Positions 1 to 8,569 of a stretch of 64,000 bases of DNA are shown one piece after another (the first letter of the stretch is position 1; each line of letters starts with the position of its first letter). Origin of the DNA: Pandoraea sp. GTDB taxonomy: Bacteria > Pseudomonadota > Gammaproteobacteria > Burkholderiales > Burkholderiaceae. The stretch spans positions 31,619 to 95,618 of the forward strand of contig JARLJF010000056.1 in assembly GCA_031291335.1 (NCBI GenBank). The letters run 5' to 3'. A program made the position numbers and the translations under genes. The notes beneath the pieces were generated by a model. The model made no database searches. It saw only the letters and a list, made by a program, of their open reading frames with translations, and was not told where the DNA came from.

Positions 1-86
1 CCAAGCTGATCAAGGCTTACCACTCGCCGGAAGTGAAGGCCTTCATCGAGCAGAAGTTCGGCGGCTCGGTCGTGACCGCCTGGTAA
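1..86 (+). CDS. metQ: MetQ/NlpA-family methionine-binding lipoprotein, C-terminal end only
   Basis: Only the last 27 codons are in the window (frame starting at base 3, ending in TAA at 84-86). The visible tail contains SPEVKAFIEQKFGGSVVTAW, which resembles the C-terminus of MetQ/NlpA D-methionine ABC-transporter substrate-binding proteins. That family delivers methionine to the MetNI importer from the periplasmic side. The start, signal peptide and partner genes lie outside the window to the left. A strong terminator follows 43 bases after the stop, so this is the end of its operon. The assignment rests on a short tail and is therefore moderate. Confidence 0.6.
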   Translation, partial: KLIKAYHSPEVKAFIEQKFGGSVVTAW

Positions 87-128
87 GTTTCGGGCAGGCG
101 CTCCGGTTGGTGGAGCCCTCCCAAAAAA

Positions 129-160
129 CGGCAACGCTTCGCGGCGTTGCCGTTTTTTTT
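129..160 (+). terminator. Rho-independent terminator after metQ
   Basis: A 9-bp perfect stem (CGGCAACGC / GCGTTGCCG) with a six-base loop is followed by a run of eight T. The A-run before the stem would also serve the opposite strand. It ends the metQ transcript. Confidence 0.92.
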
Positions 161-508
161 CGTCCTCGTGCCGGAGCGGCGTATCTGGTTGGATGTGAGA
201 ATTCTCGCCACGCGAGATGCCGGGGTTCGCGCCGTTCGGTGGTGTGTGGCAATTCTGGCACTGTCACGGTTCTGTCAAATAACGGCGATAGCCTGAGTGC
301 CAAGAAAAGAGGGTGCCTGCGGGCACCGTCACAAGACGCGGATATAGGCCACAGAGCAGCTACCGCACGCGAAGCACGGGGAACGGGTGAGACACTTCAT
401 CGGAGCGCACTTGCCTTCGGCGCGCATTGGATGCGCCCGACACATGCCCGCACAACGTATTGCTGTTTGCATGATGGCGGCGCACCGCACCGACTTACGG
501 AGTCTCAG
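161..508. other. Non-coding stretch upstream of the EAL/GGDEF gene
   Basis: No convincing gene is seen here. The reading frame of the downstream gene stays open back to about base 107, but that extension crosses the metQ terminator and looks fortuitous. The stretch holds a 10-bp palindrome GAGAATTCTC near 197-206 and probably the promoter of the c-di-GMP gene; no convincing -35/-10 pair could be fixed. Confidence 0.5.
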
Positions 509-2401
509 TTGAACCCTCCCCCGCCTGTCGCGATACGTCCGTCGGAGCGCTTCGGCACGTCCGGCGCATCGCGCGATGCGAAATCTCCCTCTGCCAGTCC
601 TTCCGCGTCTTATGCCGATCCCGACGAAGGCGTATTGCTCGCCGAGTTGTGCGAAGGCATCGGTCTGACTTGCGTATTCCAGCCGATTCTCGACTTTCGA
701 ACGTCGGAGGTTGCCGGTTACGAGGGGCTGGTGCGAGGGCCTGCCGGAACGTCCATTCATTCGCCGATGGCCTTGTTCGCTGCGGCGCGCCGCCACGGTC
801 TGGTCGGCCCGCTCGAATTGGCTTGCCGCCGCGCGGTGCTGCGCGGCTTCGTCGAGCAGGACTTGCCGGAACGCCTTTTCCTGAACATCGGTCCCGTCAC
901 CCATGCCCAACCCGGGGGGGGCGTGAGCGAGTCGCTGGGTCTCGACGAGACCTTTGCCATGCTCCAGTCGTTTCGTTTGCCGCCCGAGCGTGTCGTACTT
1001 GAACTCACCGAGCATGCGCCCACGCTGGATCTGGCGAGCACACGGGCATCGCTTGCGGCGTATCGGGCGCTGGGTTTCGAAGTGGCGCTCGACGACATGG
1101 GGGAGGGCTATGCCAGCTTGAGACTGTGGTCCGAGCTGCGGCCCGATTACGTCAAGATCGACCGGCATTTCGTGGATGGCATCGACACCGATACCGTCAA
1201 ACTCCAGTTCGTGCGTTCGATGCGTCAGATTGCGGAGACGAGTGGCACGCGGGTGATTGCCGAAGGCATCGAGCATGCCGAAGAACTGCAGGTCGTGCGT
1301 GATCTTGGCATCTTCCTTGGTCAGGGTTATTTCATTGCACGCCCCGAGGCTCAGCCGCAGCGGGCGATCACGGCCAATGTGCAGGAAGTGGTGAACGAGC
1401 GCCGGGCCTATGTGCATCAGCAACCGAGTCAACTGGGCTCGGGCAATGTGACGCTTGAGCGCATCGCGTCTTACGTCGAGCCGGTCTCTCCCGATACTCG
1501 CAGTGAGGATGTGGTGGCGCGCTTCGAGAGCGACCCTGCGCTTGAGGTGCTGCCGGTGGTCGAGCGTGACCGGGCGGTGGGGCTGATCGGCCGTGCGTCG
1601 CTCATTGGCCGGTTCGCCCGGCCCTTCACGCGAGAGTTATACGGGCGCAAGCCGTGCTCGGCCGTGATGGAACCGCGCCCGCTCACATTCGACAAGACAG
1701 CGCGCATGGAGGATCTGAGCCGGATGATTGCCGAGGGGGCGAGCCGACAGATTGCGGCCGGCTTTATCGTGACGGATCAGGGGCGGTATTTCGGCGTGGC
1801 GCAGGGGCATGCGCTGATGCGGCACATCACCGACATGCAGCTAGACGCGGCGCGTTATGCGAACCCGCTCACCTTGCTGCCGGGCAATGTGCCGATCGAC
1901 GACTACATGGATCGCATGATCGGCGAGCGTCAGTCGTTCCATGCCTGCTATGTCGATCTTGATAACTTCAAGCCATTCAACGACGTGTTTGGCTATCGTC
2001 GCGGCGACGATTTGATTCAACTGGTTGCGCGAGTGCTCATGGCGGTGCGAAATCCCGAGCGGGACTTCCTGGGGCACATTGGGGGCGACGACTTTCTGAT
2101 TCTGTTCCGCAGTCCTGACTGGGAGGCGCGTTGCCGCGAAGCCCTTACGCGTTTCGGAGAGGCAGTGACGGAGTACTTCCATCCGGATCAGATTGCGGCG
2201 GGTGGATTTGAGGCGGAGGATCGTCGCGGCATGGTGATCTTCCATCCGATCACGAGCTTGTCGATAGGCGTGGTGGCGGTTACCCCGGAGAGCTTCCCGT
2301 CGCATGTGGAAGTTTCGGCCGCTGCTGCCGACGCCAAAAAGATGGCGAAGCGTGCGTTGGGCAACAGCCTGTTCATTGAACGTCGGCGAGCGCACCGATG
2401 A
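509..2401 (+). CDS. EAL - CBS-like - GGDEF c-di-GMP turnover protein
   Basis: The product is predicted to make, break or sense the second messenger c-di-GMP; about 630 residues, no membrane segment, so cytoplasmic. The EAL domain (about residues 45-290) carries YEGLVRG in place of ExLxR, then NIGP, ELTE, DDMGEGYASL, VKIDR and AEGIE, so the metal- and substrate-binding residues of an active phosphodiesterase look intact. A middle segment (about 320-440) resembles a CBS pair. The C-terminal GGDEF domain has HIGGDDF, where the canonical Glu is Asp, so cyclase activity is uncertain. The chosen start is a TTG with GGAG seven bases upstream; an ATG at 431 is in frame but lacks a ribosome site. The neighbours give no hint of the process controlled. 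Confidence 0.85.
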   Translation: MNPPPPVAIRPSERFGTSGASRDAKSPSASPSASYADPDEGVLLAELCEGIGLTCVFQPILDFRTSEVAGYEGLVRGPAGTSIHSPMALFAAARRHGLVGPLELACRRAVLRGFVEQDLPERLFLNIGPVTHAQPGGGVSESLGLDETFAMLQSFRLPPERVVLELTEHAPTLDLASTRASLAAYRALGFEVALDDMGEGYASLRLWSELRPDYVKIDRHFVDGIDTDTVKLQFVRSMRQIAETSGTRVIAEGIEHAEELQVVRDLGIFLGQGYFIARPEAQPQRAITANVQEVVNERRAYVHQQPSQLGSGNVTLERIASYVEPVSPDTRSEDVVARFESDPALEVLPVVERDRAVGLIGRASLIGRFARPFTRELYGRKPCSAVMEPRPLTFDKTARMEDLSRMIAEGASRQIAAGFIVTDQGRYFGVAQGHALMRHITDMQLDAARYANPLTLLPGNVPIDDYMDRMIGERQSFHACYVDLDNFKPFNDVFGYRRGDDLIQLVARVLMAVRNPERDFLGHIGGDDFLILFRSPDWEARCREALTRFGEAVTEYFHPDQIAAGGFEAEDRRGMVIFHPITSLSIGVVAVTPESFPSHVEVSAAAADAKKMAKRALGNSLFIERRRAHR

Positions 2402-2519
2402 TAAAGCGGGCGCGCCCGCTGAAAAAAACGACCCCAAGATTAGTGTGGCGCCTGCGCCGCGCGTGGACGCGAGAAGGGGGGAAGGTGTCGGTGGAGGTGT
2501 CGGGGGCGTGGAGGGGGAT

Positions 2520-2584
2520 GGACCGGGGCCCCTTTCTGCAGCGAGTTGGGTTTATGTCTGAGAGGCGGAAAGGGGCCCCGGTCC
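2520..2584. repeat. 17-bp perfect inverted repeat between convergent genes
   Basis: Arms 2520-2536 and 2568-2584 are perfectly complementary, starting GGACCGGGGCCCC, with a 31-base loop. It lies between the ends of the c-di-GMP gene and the convergent permease. There is no T-run, so it is not a classical intrinsic terminator, though it could block read-through or protect 3' ends in both directions. Confidence 0.8.
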
Positions 2585-2641
2585 GTCTGGGGGGAGGTGT
2601 GTAAAGGGCATCCCCCGGAAGACGAACCTAACGTGACAGGC

Positions 2642-4258
2642 TTAATGCGAGAGCGCGGGCATGCCTTCCATGCTGGCGGCGTCTCGCTCACGTTCCTCGG
2701 CGAGGTATGGCGTGCGCCAGCCGGCCTTGACGCCCCAGTGATAGAACGCGAGCGACAGTGCGGCCACGATCACCATGTCCCAGCCGTAGGGCAGCAGGCC
2801 GATACCGCCAAACTCCTTGCTACCGGCATACGAGCAGAGCGCCATGATTGGGAGGTAGCCGATGAGCCACCATGATGCCTTGAGGTCGTGACGGAAGCCT
2901 TTCCACTTGTCCTTGGCTTGATAGTAGAAGTAGACCGGCAGTGCCACGATCACGAGCAGGATGATCTGGCCGGTGAGTGGCCAGCGGGCCCAGTACAGAA
3001 TCAGCGATGCGCAGACGAAGGCGAACGGTGCGATCAGCGACAGGGCGGGCAGGCGCAGTGGGCGGTGCAGGTCGGGTGCTGAGTGGCGCAGTGCCATCAC
3101 GCTGATCGGGCCGGTCAGGTACGAGATCACGGTGGCGACTGAAATCACGGCGGCCAGCGAGTCCCAGCCGCGGAAGAAGAACATGAAGACAAACGAAATC
3201 GCCAGGTTGAACCACATGGCGGGGCGAGGCACGCCGTACAGCGGGTGCACGCGGCCGAAGATCTCGGGCAACGTGCGGTTGCGTTCCATCGCGTAGATCA
3301 TGCGGCTCGTGGTGGCCATGTACGTGGTGCCGGTGCCGCTCGGGCTCAGGAACGCATCGAAGTACAGCACGATGGCGAGCCAGTTCAGGCCGAGTGCGAT
3401 GGCCAGTTCGGCGAACGGCGAGCTGAAGCTCACCATATGCCAGCCGCCCGACAACTGTTGGGGCGAGAGCGCGCCGATGTACGCCACTTGCAGCAGCAGG
3501 TAGATGACGGTCGCGAGAAGAATCGAGCCGACCACCGCGAACGGGATACTGCGGCCCGGATCGCGTGCTTCACCCGCGAGGTTCACCGGACTCTGAAAGC
3601 CGTTGAATGCGAACACGATGCCCGACGTCGCGACGGCGGTCAGCACGGCCGACATGCCGTTCGGTGCGAAACCGCCGTGCTCTGCCAGATTGAAGTTGCC
3701 CGGATGGAAGCCTGCGATCATCAGACCTGCAATGGTCAGGGCTGGAATCGCGAACTTGAACAGCGTGATTGCCGTGTTGGCGCGCGCGAACAGCTTCACG
3801 CCCCAGTAGTTCAGCATGAAGTAGACGATCACGAGCAGCGCCGACAGGATGAGGCCGCTGGTGGTGAGCGTGCCGTCCACGAACAGGCGGTGTGCCCAGT
3901 CATACGGCCACGTGCTCATGTACTGAATCGACGCTTCGGCCTCGATCGGAATCACCGACACGATGGCGATCCAGTTGGCCCATGCGGCGATGAAGCCCAC
4001 CAGGCTGCCGTGCGAATAGCGCGAATACCGTACCATGCCGCCCGACTCCGGGAACATGGCGCCTAGTTCAGCGTAAGTGAGCGCGATGGCCAGAATGACG
4101 ACCGCGCCGATAAGCCAGGCGAGAAGGGCGGCGGGCCCGGCGATCTTGGCGGCCTTCCAGGCGCCAAACAACCAGCCGGAGCCGATGATCGAGCCGAGAC
4201 CGGTCAACATCAGGGCGAACGGCCCGATGTTGCGCATGAGGGATTGGTTGTTATCCAT
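2642..4258 (-). CDS. APC-superfamily amino-acid permease
   Basis: Predicted inner-membrane amino-acid/proton symporter or exchanger of 538 residues, somewhat longer than usual for the family. The N-terminus reads LMLTGLGSIIGSGWLFG, the substrate-binding GSG region of TM1 in APC transporters, and about twelve to fourteen hydrophobic segments follow. The stretch YAELGAMFPESGGMVRYS in TM2-loop is family-typical. It resembles the YveA-like aspartate:proton symporter branch, but the substrate cannot be read from sequence. The start at 4258 has GGAG ten bases upstream; the open frame extends to 4363 without a ribosome site. It lies 413 bases downstream of the dehydrogenase at 4672-6180 on the same strand and probably has its own promoter in that gap. 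Confidence 0.85.
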   Translation of the reverse strand: MDNNQSLMRNIGPFALMLTGLGSIIGSGWLFGAWKAAKIAGPAALLAWLIGAVVILAIALTYAELGAMFPESGGMVRYSRYSHGSLVGFIAAWANWIAIVSVIPIEAEASIQYMSTWPYDWAHRLFVDGTLTTSGLILSALLVIVYFMLNYWGVKLFARANTAITLFKFAIPALTIAGLMIAGFHPGNFNLAEHGGFAPNGMSAVLTAVATSGIVFAFNGFQSPVNLAGEARDPGRSIPFAVVGSILLATVIYLLLQVAYIGALSPQQLSGGWHMVSFSSPFAELAIALGLNWLAIVLYFDAFLSPSGTGTTYMATTSRMIYAMERNRTLPEIFGRVHPLYGVPRPAMWFNLAISFVFMFFFRGWDSLAAVISVATVISYLTGPISVMALRHSAPDLHRPLRLPALSLIAPFAFVCASLILYWARWPLTGQIILLVIVALPVYFYYQAKDKWKGFRHDLKASWWLIGYLPIMALCSYAGSKEFGGIGLLPYGWDMVIVAALSLAFYHWGVKAGWRTPYLAEERERDAASMEGMPALSH

Positions 4259-4544
4259 TCGATGTCTTCTCCACGCCCGGGGGAGCAGGCACCGGCCCCG
4301 ATGAGGGCGAGGCGATACGCTGCGCGAGGGCGGACAAACTGCCCGCAGGCCGGTCGTCGTCACACGGGGTGTGACGGCGCGGGGGCGGCGCTGACGGACG
4401 CGACTTCTGTTGATCGGGTCCGCGAATGTCGTCCGGTTGCCAATGCCGAGGTGCGCGGGGGAGCGCGCATTACCCGAATTGGGGTCGGAGTCGCGGTTCG
4501 CGAAAAAAGCGCGATTCTACCCGAGGCGACTTGCCTCTGTGGGA

Positions 4545-4650
4545 CTTTGTAACACTTTCCCAATGCCTTCCGGTTCGGAGACGTTAAGGCAAAATGCGTG
4601 CAAGCCAGTCAGGACGCGGTTCTCGTATTGGGAAAGTGCCTATTACAAAG
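4545..4650. repeat. Spaced inverted repeat upstream of the APC permease
   Basis: The 413-base gap 4259-4671 holds no gene. Within it, CTTTGTAACACTTTCCCAAT (4545-4564) is repeated in inverted orientation at 4627-4650, where the copy is interrupted by four bases (CCTA) after its first twelve. The arms are 62 bases apart. Paired half-sites this long suggest a regulator acting on the permease promoter, or a cruciform; nothing identifies the protein. Confidence 0.7.
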
Positions 4651-4671
4651 TATTAAAGGGTCAGATGACCT

Positions 4672-6180
4672 TCATATCCCGGCAAGGCAGAGATACTTCA
4701 TTTCAAGGTACTCGTCGATGCCGTACTTCGACCCTTCTCGTCCCAGACCGGACTGCTTGACGCCACCGAAGGGCGCCACTTCGTTCGAGATCGCGCCAGT
4801 GTTGACGCCGACCATTCCGGCCTCGATGCCTTCGGCGACGCGCCAGACCCGTCCAACGTCGCGAGCGTAGAAGTAAGACGCGAGGCCGAAGTCGCTGGCG
4901 TTGGCCAGACGAATGCCTTCTGCTTCGTCCTTGAAGCGGAAGACCGGGGCGAGTGGGCCAAACGTTTCCTCGCGGGCGACGAGCATGTCGGCGCTGGCGT
5001 CGGCGACCACCGTTGGCTCGAAGAACCGGCCATGCAGCACCTTGCCGCCCACCGTCACGCGGCCGCCTTTGGCGAGGGCGTCTTCGACGTGGCGCTCGAC
5101 CTTCGACACGGCGGCGTCTTCGATCAGCGGGCCGATCGCGACACCTGGCTCGAAGCCGTTGCCCACGCGCAGCTTGCTCACTGCGGCGGTGAGTTTTTCC
5201 ACAAAGGTGTCGTAGATGCCGTCCTGCGCGTAAATGCGGTTCGCGCACACGCATGTCTGGCCGGCGTTGCGGAACTTCGAGGCGATGCAGCCCTCGACGG
5301 CGGCGTCCACGTCGGCATCGTCGAACACGAGGAACGGCGCCAGGCCGCCCAGTTCGAGCGCGACCTTCTTGATCGTCGACGCACATTGCTCCATGAGCTT
5401 GGCGCCAACGGGCGTTGATCCGGTAAAGGACAAATGGCGCACGCGCGGGCTGGAGGTGAGCACGTTGCCCACATCCGACGAGTTCTTCGACGTCACGACA
5501 TTGAATACGCCCTTGGGCAACCCGGCGCGGTCCGCGAGTTCGGCGAGCGCGAGTGCCGAAAGCGGGGTAAGCCGAGCTGGCTTGACGACGATCGTGCAGC
5601 CCGCAGCGATCGCCGGGGCGATCTTGCGGGTGATCATCGCGATGGGGAAATTCCAGGGCGTGATCGACGCGCACACGCCGATGGGCTGCTTGAGCACCAG
5701 CAGGCGCTTGCCGCCTTCGGGCGAACTGAGCACGTCGCCGTCGATGCGCTTGGCTTCTTCTGCGAACCACTCGATGAACGACGCTCCGTAGGCCACCTCG
5801 CCTTTGGCTTCGGCGAGGGGCTTGCCTTGCTCGGCGGTCATGATCGCGCCGAGGTCGTCCTGGGCCTGCATGATGAGGTCGAACCAGTGGCGCATGATGC
5901 GGGCGCGCTCTTTGCCGGTCTTGCTGCGCCACTCGGGCAGAGCGGTTTCGGCGGCGACCAGGGCCCGCTCCGTCTCCTTGGCGCCCAGATCGGCGACATG
6001 GGCGATGTCGGCGTCGGTAGCCGGGTCGTTGACGACGAAGGTCGCGTGCGAGTCGGCTGGTGTCCAGACGCCATCTATATAGGCATCGGACTTGAGTAGT
6101 TCGGGATCTTTAAGACGGGCCAGCGCCGGATGCGCTTTGCCTGGCGCGCGGGAATGCGAAGGTTGGCGGGATGATGACAC
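4672..6180 (-). CDS. gabD: NAD(P)-dependent succinate-semialdehyde dehydrogenase
   Basis: Aldehyde dehydrogenase of 502 residues, predicted to oxidise succinate semialdehyde to succinate in GABA catabolism (cytoplasm). The catalytic pair is present: Glu276 in LELGG and Cys310 in GQTCVCANR, spaced 34 residues as in the family. TPWNFPIAMITRKIAPA, FTGSTPVGAKLM and EETFGPLAPVFRF are also typical of GabD. A small oddity is LELGGLAPF where most relatives have LELGGNAPF; that Asn side chain normally helps the oxyanion hole. Translation starts at a GTG with GAGGAG upstream. No GABA aminotransferase is adjacent. Other short-chain semialdehydes could be the real substrate. Confidence 0.88.
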   Translation of the reverse strand: MSSSRQPSHSRAPGKAHPALARLKDPELLKSDAYIDGVWTPADSHATFVVNDPATDADIAHVADLGAKETERALVAAETALPEWRSKTGKERARIMRHWFDLIMQAQDDLGAIMTAEQGKPLAEAKGEVAYGASFIEWFAEEAKRIDGDVLSSPEGGKRLLVLKQPIGVCASITPWNFPIAMITRKIAPAIAAGCTIVVKPARLTPLSALALAELADRAGLPKGVFNVVTSKNSSDVGNVLTSSPRVRHLSFTGSTPVGAKLMEQCASTIKKVALELGGLAPFLVFDDADVDAAVEGCIASKFRNAGQTCVCANRIYAQDGIYDTFVEKLTAAVSKLRVGNGFEPGVAIGPLIEDAAVSKVERHVEDALAKGGRVTVGGKVLHGRFFEPTVVADASADMLVAREETFGPLAPVFRFKDEAEGIRLANASDFGLASYFYARDVGRVWRVAEGIEAGMVGVNTGAISNEVAPFGGVKQSGLGREGSKYGIDEYLEMKYLCLAGI

Positions 6181-6329
6181 GATCAGCTCTCCTCTCGATG
6201 ACCGGGCGGCGCTGTCGGGGGGGACGGCGCGCCGCTCGGGGGACGGAAACGGATACGGCTTGTCGGTGCGTGGGTTGCCAGCTTACTCCAATGCCATGCG
6301 TCGTTCATGACGCGTGAGCTTCGGAGTGG

Positions 6330-6373
6330 GTAATGCGGGGGTAATGCGTAGGTAATGCGTAAGTAATGCGGTA
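6330..6373. repeat. Four tandem copies of an 11-bp unit
   Basis: GTAATGCG followed by three variable bases is repeated four times without gaps (units start at 6330, 6341, 6352 and 6363). It lies about 150 bases upstream of the gabD start. Exact 11-bp periodicity is close to one helical turn, so the units would face the same side of the DNA. Copy number may vary between strains. Confidence 0.85.
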
Positions 6374-6449
6374 TCGAAGTGCGCTGTGCGCGCGATACCG
6401 GCAGCCCGATGGCCGCCGAGGTATCGCAATCCAGCTTGCGTGGCCGGTT

Positions 6450-8000
6450 TTACAGGCCGAGATCCTTATATAGAGCGGCCATGCGAGCGTCGACGTCGGC
6501 GGTCATTTCGATGGGACGCCCCCACTCGCGCGAAGTTTCGCCCGGCCACTTGTTGGTCGCGTCGATCCCCATCTTGGAGCCCAGCCCCGCCTTGGGCGAC
6601 GCGAAGTCGAGATAGTCGATCGGCGTCTGGTCGACGAGTGTGGTGTCGCGGATCGGATCGACACGCGTGGTGATCGCCCAGATAACCTCCTTCCAGTCGC
6701 GGATATCGACGTCTTCGTCCACCACGACGATGAACTTCGTATACATGAACTGGCGCAGGAAGCTCCACACACCGAACATCACGCGCTTTGCATGCCCCGG
6801 GTAGGCCTTCTTCATCTGCACAATGGCCATCCGATAACTGCAACCTTCGGGAGGCAGATAGAAATCGGTGATCTCGGGGAATTGCTTTTGTAGCAGCGGC
6901 ACGAAGACTTCGTTAAGCGCCACGCCAAGCACGGCCGGTTCATCGGGCGGTTTGCCCGTGTAAGTCGAGTGATAAACCGCGTTGCGACGCAGGGTGATGC
7001 GCTCGATCGTGAACACCGGGAACCACTCCTGCTCGTTGTAATAGCCGGTGTGATCGCCGTAGGGGCCTTCAAGCCCATGCTCGTAACCCGCTGTCACGCC
7101 GCGCGACGGGGGCGGCGGGGCACCTTCGGGCACCGGCGGCGCTTGATCGGATGGATAAATGAAGCCCTCAAGCACGATCTCGGCGCGTGCGGGCACGCGC
7201 AGCGACTCCAGGCCCGGCGTCACGCACTTGGCCAACTCCGTGCGACTGCCACGCAGCAAACCGGCAAATTGATACTCGGACAGCGTATCGGGCACGGGCG
7301 TCACGGCGCCCAACATGGTCGCCGGATCGGCACCGAGCGCAACAGCGATCGGAAACGGTTTGCCCGGGTTCGCCTGCGCGAACTCGCGGAAGTCGAGTGC
7401 GCCGCCTCGGTGGGCGAGCCAGCGCATGATGACCTGATTGCGGCTGATGACCTGCTGGCGGTAGATGCCAAGGTTCTGACGTTTGCGGTGCGGCCCCTTT
7501 GTAATGACCAGACCCCAGGTAATCAGGGGAGCGGCGTCGCCGGGCCAGCAAGTCTGAATCGGCAGGCGCGCGAGGTCGACGTCATCGCCTTCCCAGACGA
7601 TCTCCTGACACACCGGGCTGCTCACTTCCTTGGGAGCCATGTCCCAAACGGCCTTGGCCATGCCGAGCAACTTGCCCGCATCCTTCAGCCCGCGAGGCGG
7701 TTCGGGTTCCTTGAGTGTCGAGAGAAGGCGGCCAATGTCACGCAGCGAACCCAGGGCGTTCTCGCCACTATCGATGCCCATGCCGAGCGCCACTCGTTCA
7801 GGGGTGCCAAATAAGTTGGCAAGCACCGGCATGTCGTAGCCGGTCGGCCGCTCAAACCACAGTGCGGGACCCGCCGCTTTGAGGACACGGTCGGCGAGCG
7901 CCGTCATCTCCAGCACCGGCGAAACCGGCACGTCTACGCGACGAAGCTGGCCGGATCGCTCCAGTTGCGCGGTGAAGTCACGAAGATCGAGATATTTCAT
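6450..8000 (-). CDS. ubiD: UbiD-family 3-polyprenyl-4-hydroxybenzoate decarboxylase
   Basis: Prenylated-FMN-dependent decarboxylase of 516 residues (E. coli UbiD is about 497), predicted to remove the carboxyl group of the polyprenyl-4-hydroxybenzoate intermediate of ubiquinone synthesis. The central block has [56 protein letters not shown], and later [11 protein letters not shown], all hallmarks of UbiD. The start MKYLDLRDF at 8000 was preferred over an upstream Val codon because it matches the family N-terminus. It is monocistronic, and its flavin prenyltransferase partner UbiX is not in this window. Given the length and motif match, the ubiquinone role is more likely than an aromatic-acid decarboxylase. 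Confidence 0.93.
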   Translation of the reverse strand: MKYLDLRDFTAQLERSGQLRRVDVPVSPVLEMTALADRVLKAAGPALWFERPTGYDMPVLANLFGTPERVALGMGIDSGENALGSLRDIGRLLSTLKEPEPPRGLKDAGKLLGMAKAVWDMAPKEVSSPVCQEIVWEGDDVDLARLPIQTCWPGDAAPLITWGLVITKGPHRKRQNLGIYRQQVISRNQVIMRWLAHRGGALDFREFAQANPGKPFPIAVALGADPATMLGAVTPVPDTLSEYQFAGLLRGSRTELAKCVTPGLESLRVPARAEIVLEGFIYPSDQAPPVPEGAPPPPSRGVTAGYEHGLEGPYGDHTGYYNEQEWFPVFTIERITLRRNAVYHSTYTGKPPDEPAVLGVALNEVFVPLLQKQFPEITDFYLPPEGCSYRMAIVQMKKAYPGHAKRVMFGVWSFLRQFMYTKFIVVVDEDVDIRDWKEVIWAITTRVDPIRDTTLVDQTPIDYLDFASPKAGLGSKMGIDATNKWPGETSREWGRPIEMTADVDARMAALYKDLGL

Positions 8001-8197
8001 GAAACAAACCGTTACCAAAAATTTTTACGAAATTCATACGTCCGGTGAAAACGGTCGTTTGAATTCGAAGAATGTCGGGGTGGCACCCTTGTAAACGCGG
8101 GGTGAGGCAGGGCATTTTACCGGTCAAGGCGCCTGAACGTCACGGCAAAACAGCCGTTGTAAATTACTTTTGGTAATGATTTCGACTAATAATAGTA

Positions 8198-8225
8198 TTG
8201 ACGGTTTATATGTGGCTGCTACAAT
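8198..8225 (+). promoter_or_regulatory. Sigma-70 promoter for the lytic transglycosylase
   Basis: TTGACG, a 16-base spacer, then TACAAT. Transcription would begin near 8232, leaving a leader of about 340 bases before the ATG at 8570. Confidence 0.7.
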
Positions 8226-8231
8226 CCGCCC

Positions 8232-8569
8232 GTTGAATCCAGAAAGGCGGCTTCGATGACGGGTAGGCCAACCCGCTCGAGCTTAGCGACAACTACAACA
8301 TCGACGTGGATTTTCAGTGGCTGGTTTTCCCACCGAGGTCGGGAAGCCAGTGTTTTAGGAAGCAGCGCGAGCGATAGCTCGTCAGCGCCGGGGACCTGAA
8401 CAGGTCGGCGCGCTGCGGCGGTAGCGGCATCGTCAACGACAAACGCGATGCACCGCCTCTTTCCATATGCCGTAAATGAGCACTTAACGGGATGCCTGGC
8501 GGGCATACCGGCTCGTTTCCTTACGCCCCGGGGCCACCCCGTGGTGACGGCGTAACCGGAGTACGTAGT
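8232..8569 (+). other. Long, structured 5' leader (or small RNA) ahead of the lytic transglycosylase
   Basis: The 569-base gap 8001-8569 contains no gene I can support. Downstream of the promoter the predicted transcript holds several potential stems: GAAAGGCGG near 8243 can pair with CCGCCTCTTTC near 8453, GACCTGAACAGGTC near 8392 is a tight hairpin flanked by further GC pairing, and GCATCG/CGATGC enclose a loop near 8430-8450. I could not match it to a riboswitch class or to 6S RNA. Confidence 0.4.

Noticed and set aside
245..290. Sigma-54 promoter before the c-di-GMP gene
   Set aside because: TGGCAC is present but the -12 element TTGC is not at the required distance.
107..508. N-terminal extension of the EAL/GGDEF protein by 134 residues
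   Set aside because: It starts inside the metQ terminator, and the sequence is Arg/Ala-rich with no domain; a TTG with a good ribosome site explains the gene better.
8219..8506. 95-codon minus-strand ORF in the leader region
   Set aside because: It runs across the strong plus-strand promoter, has no ribosome site and no recognisable protein features.
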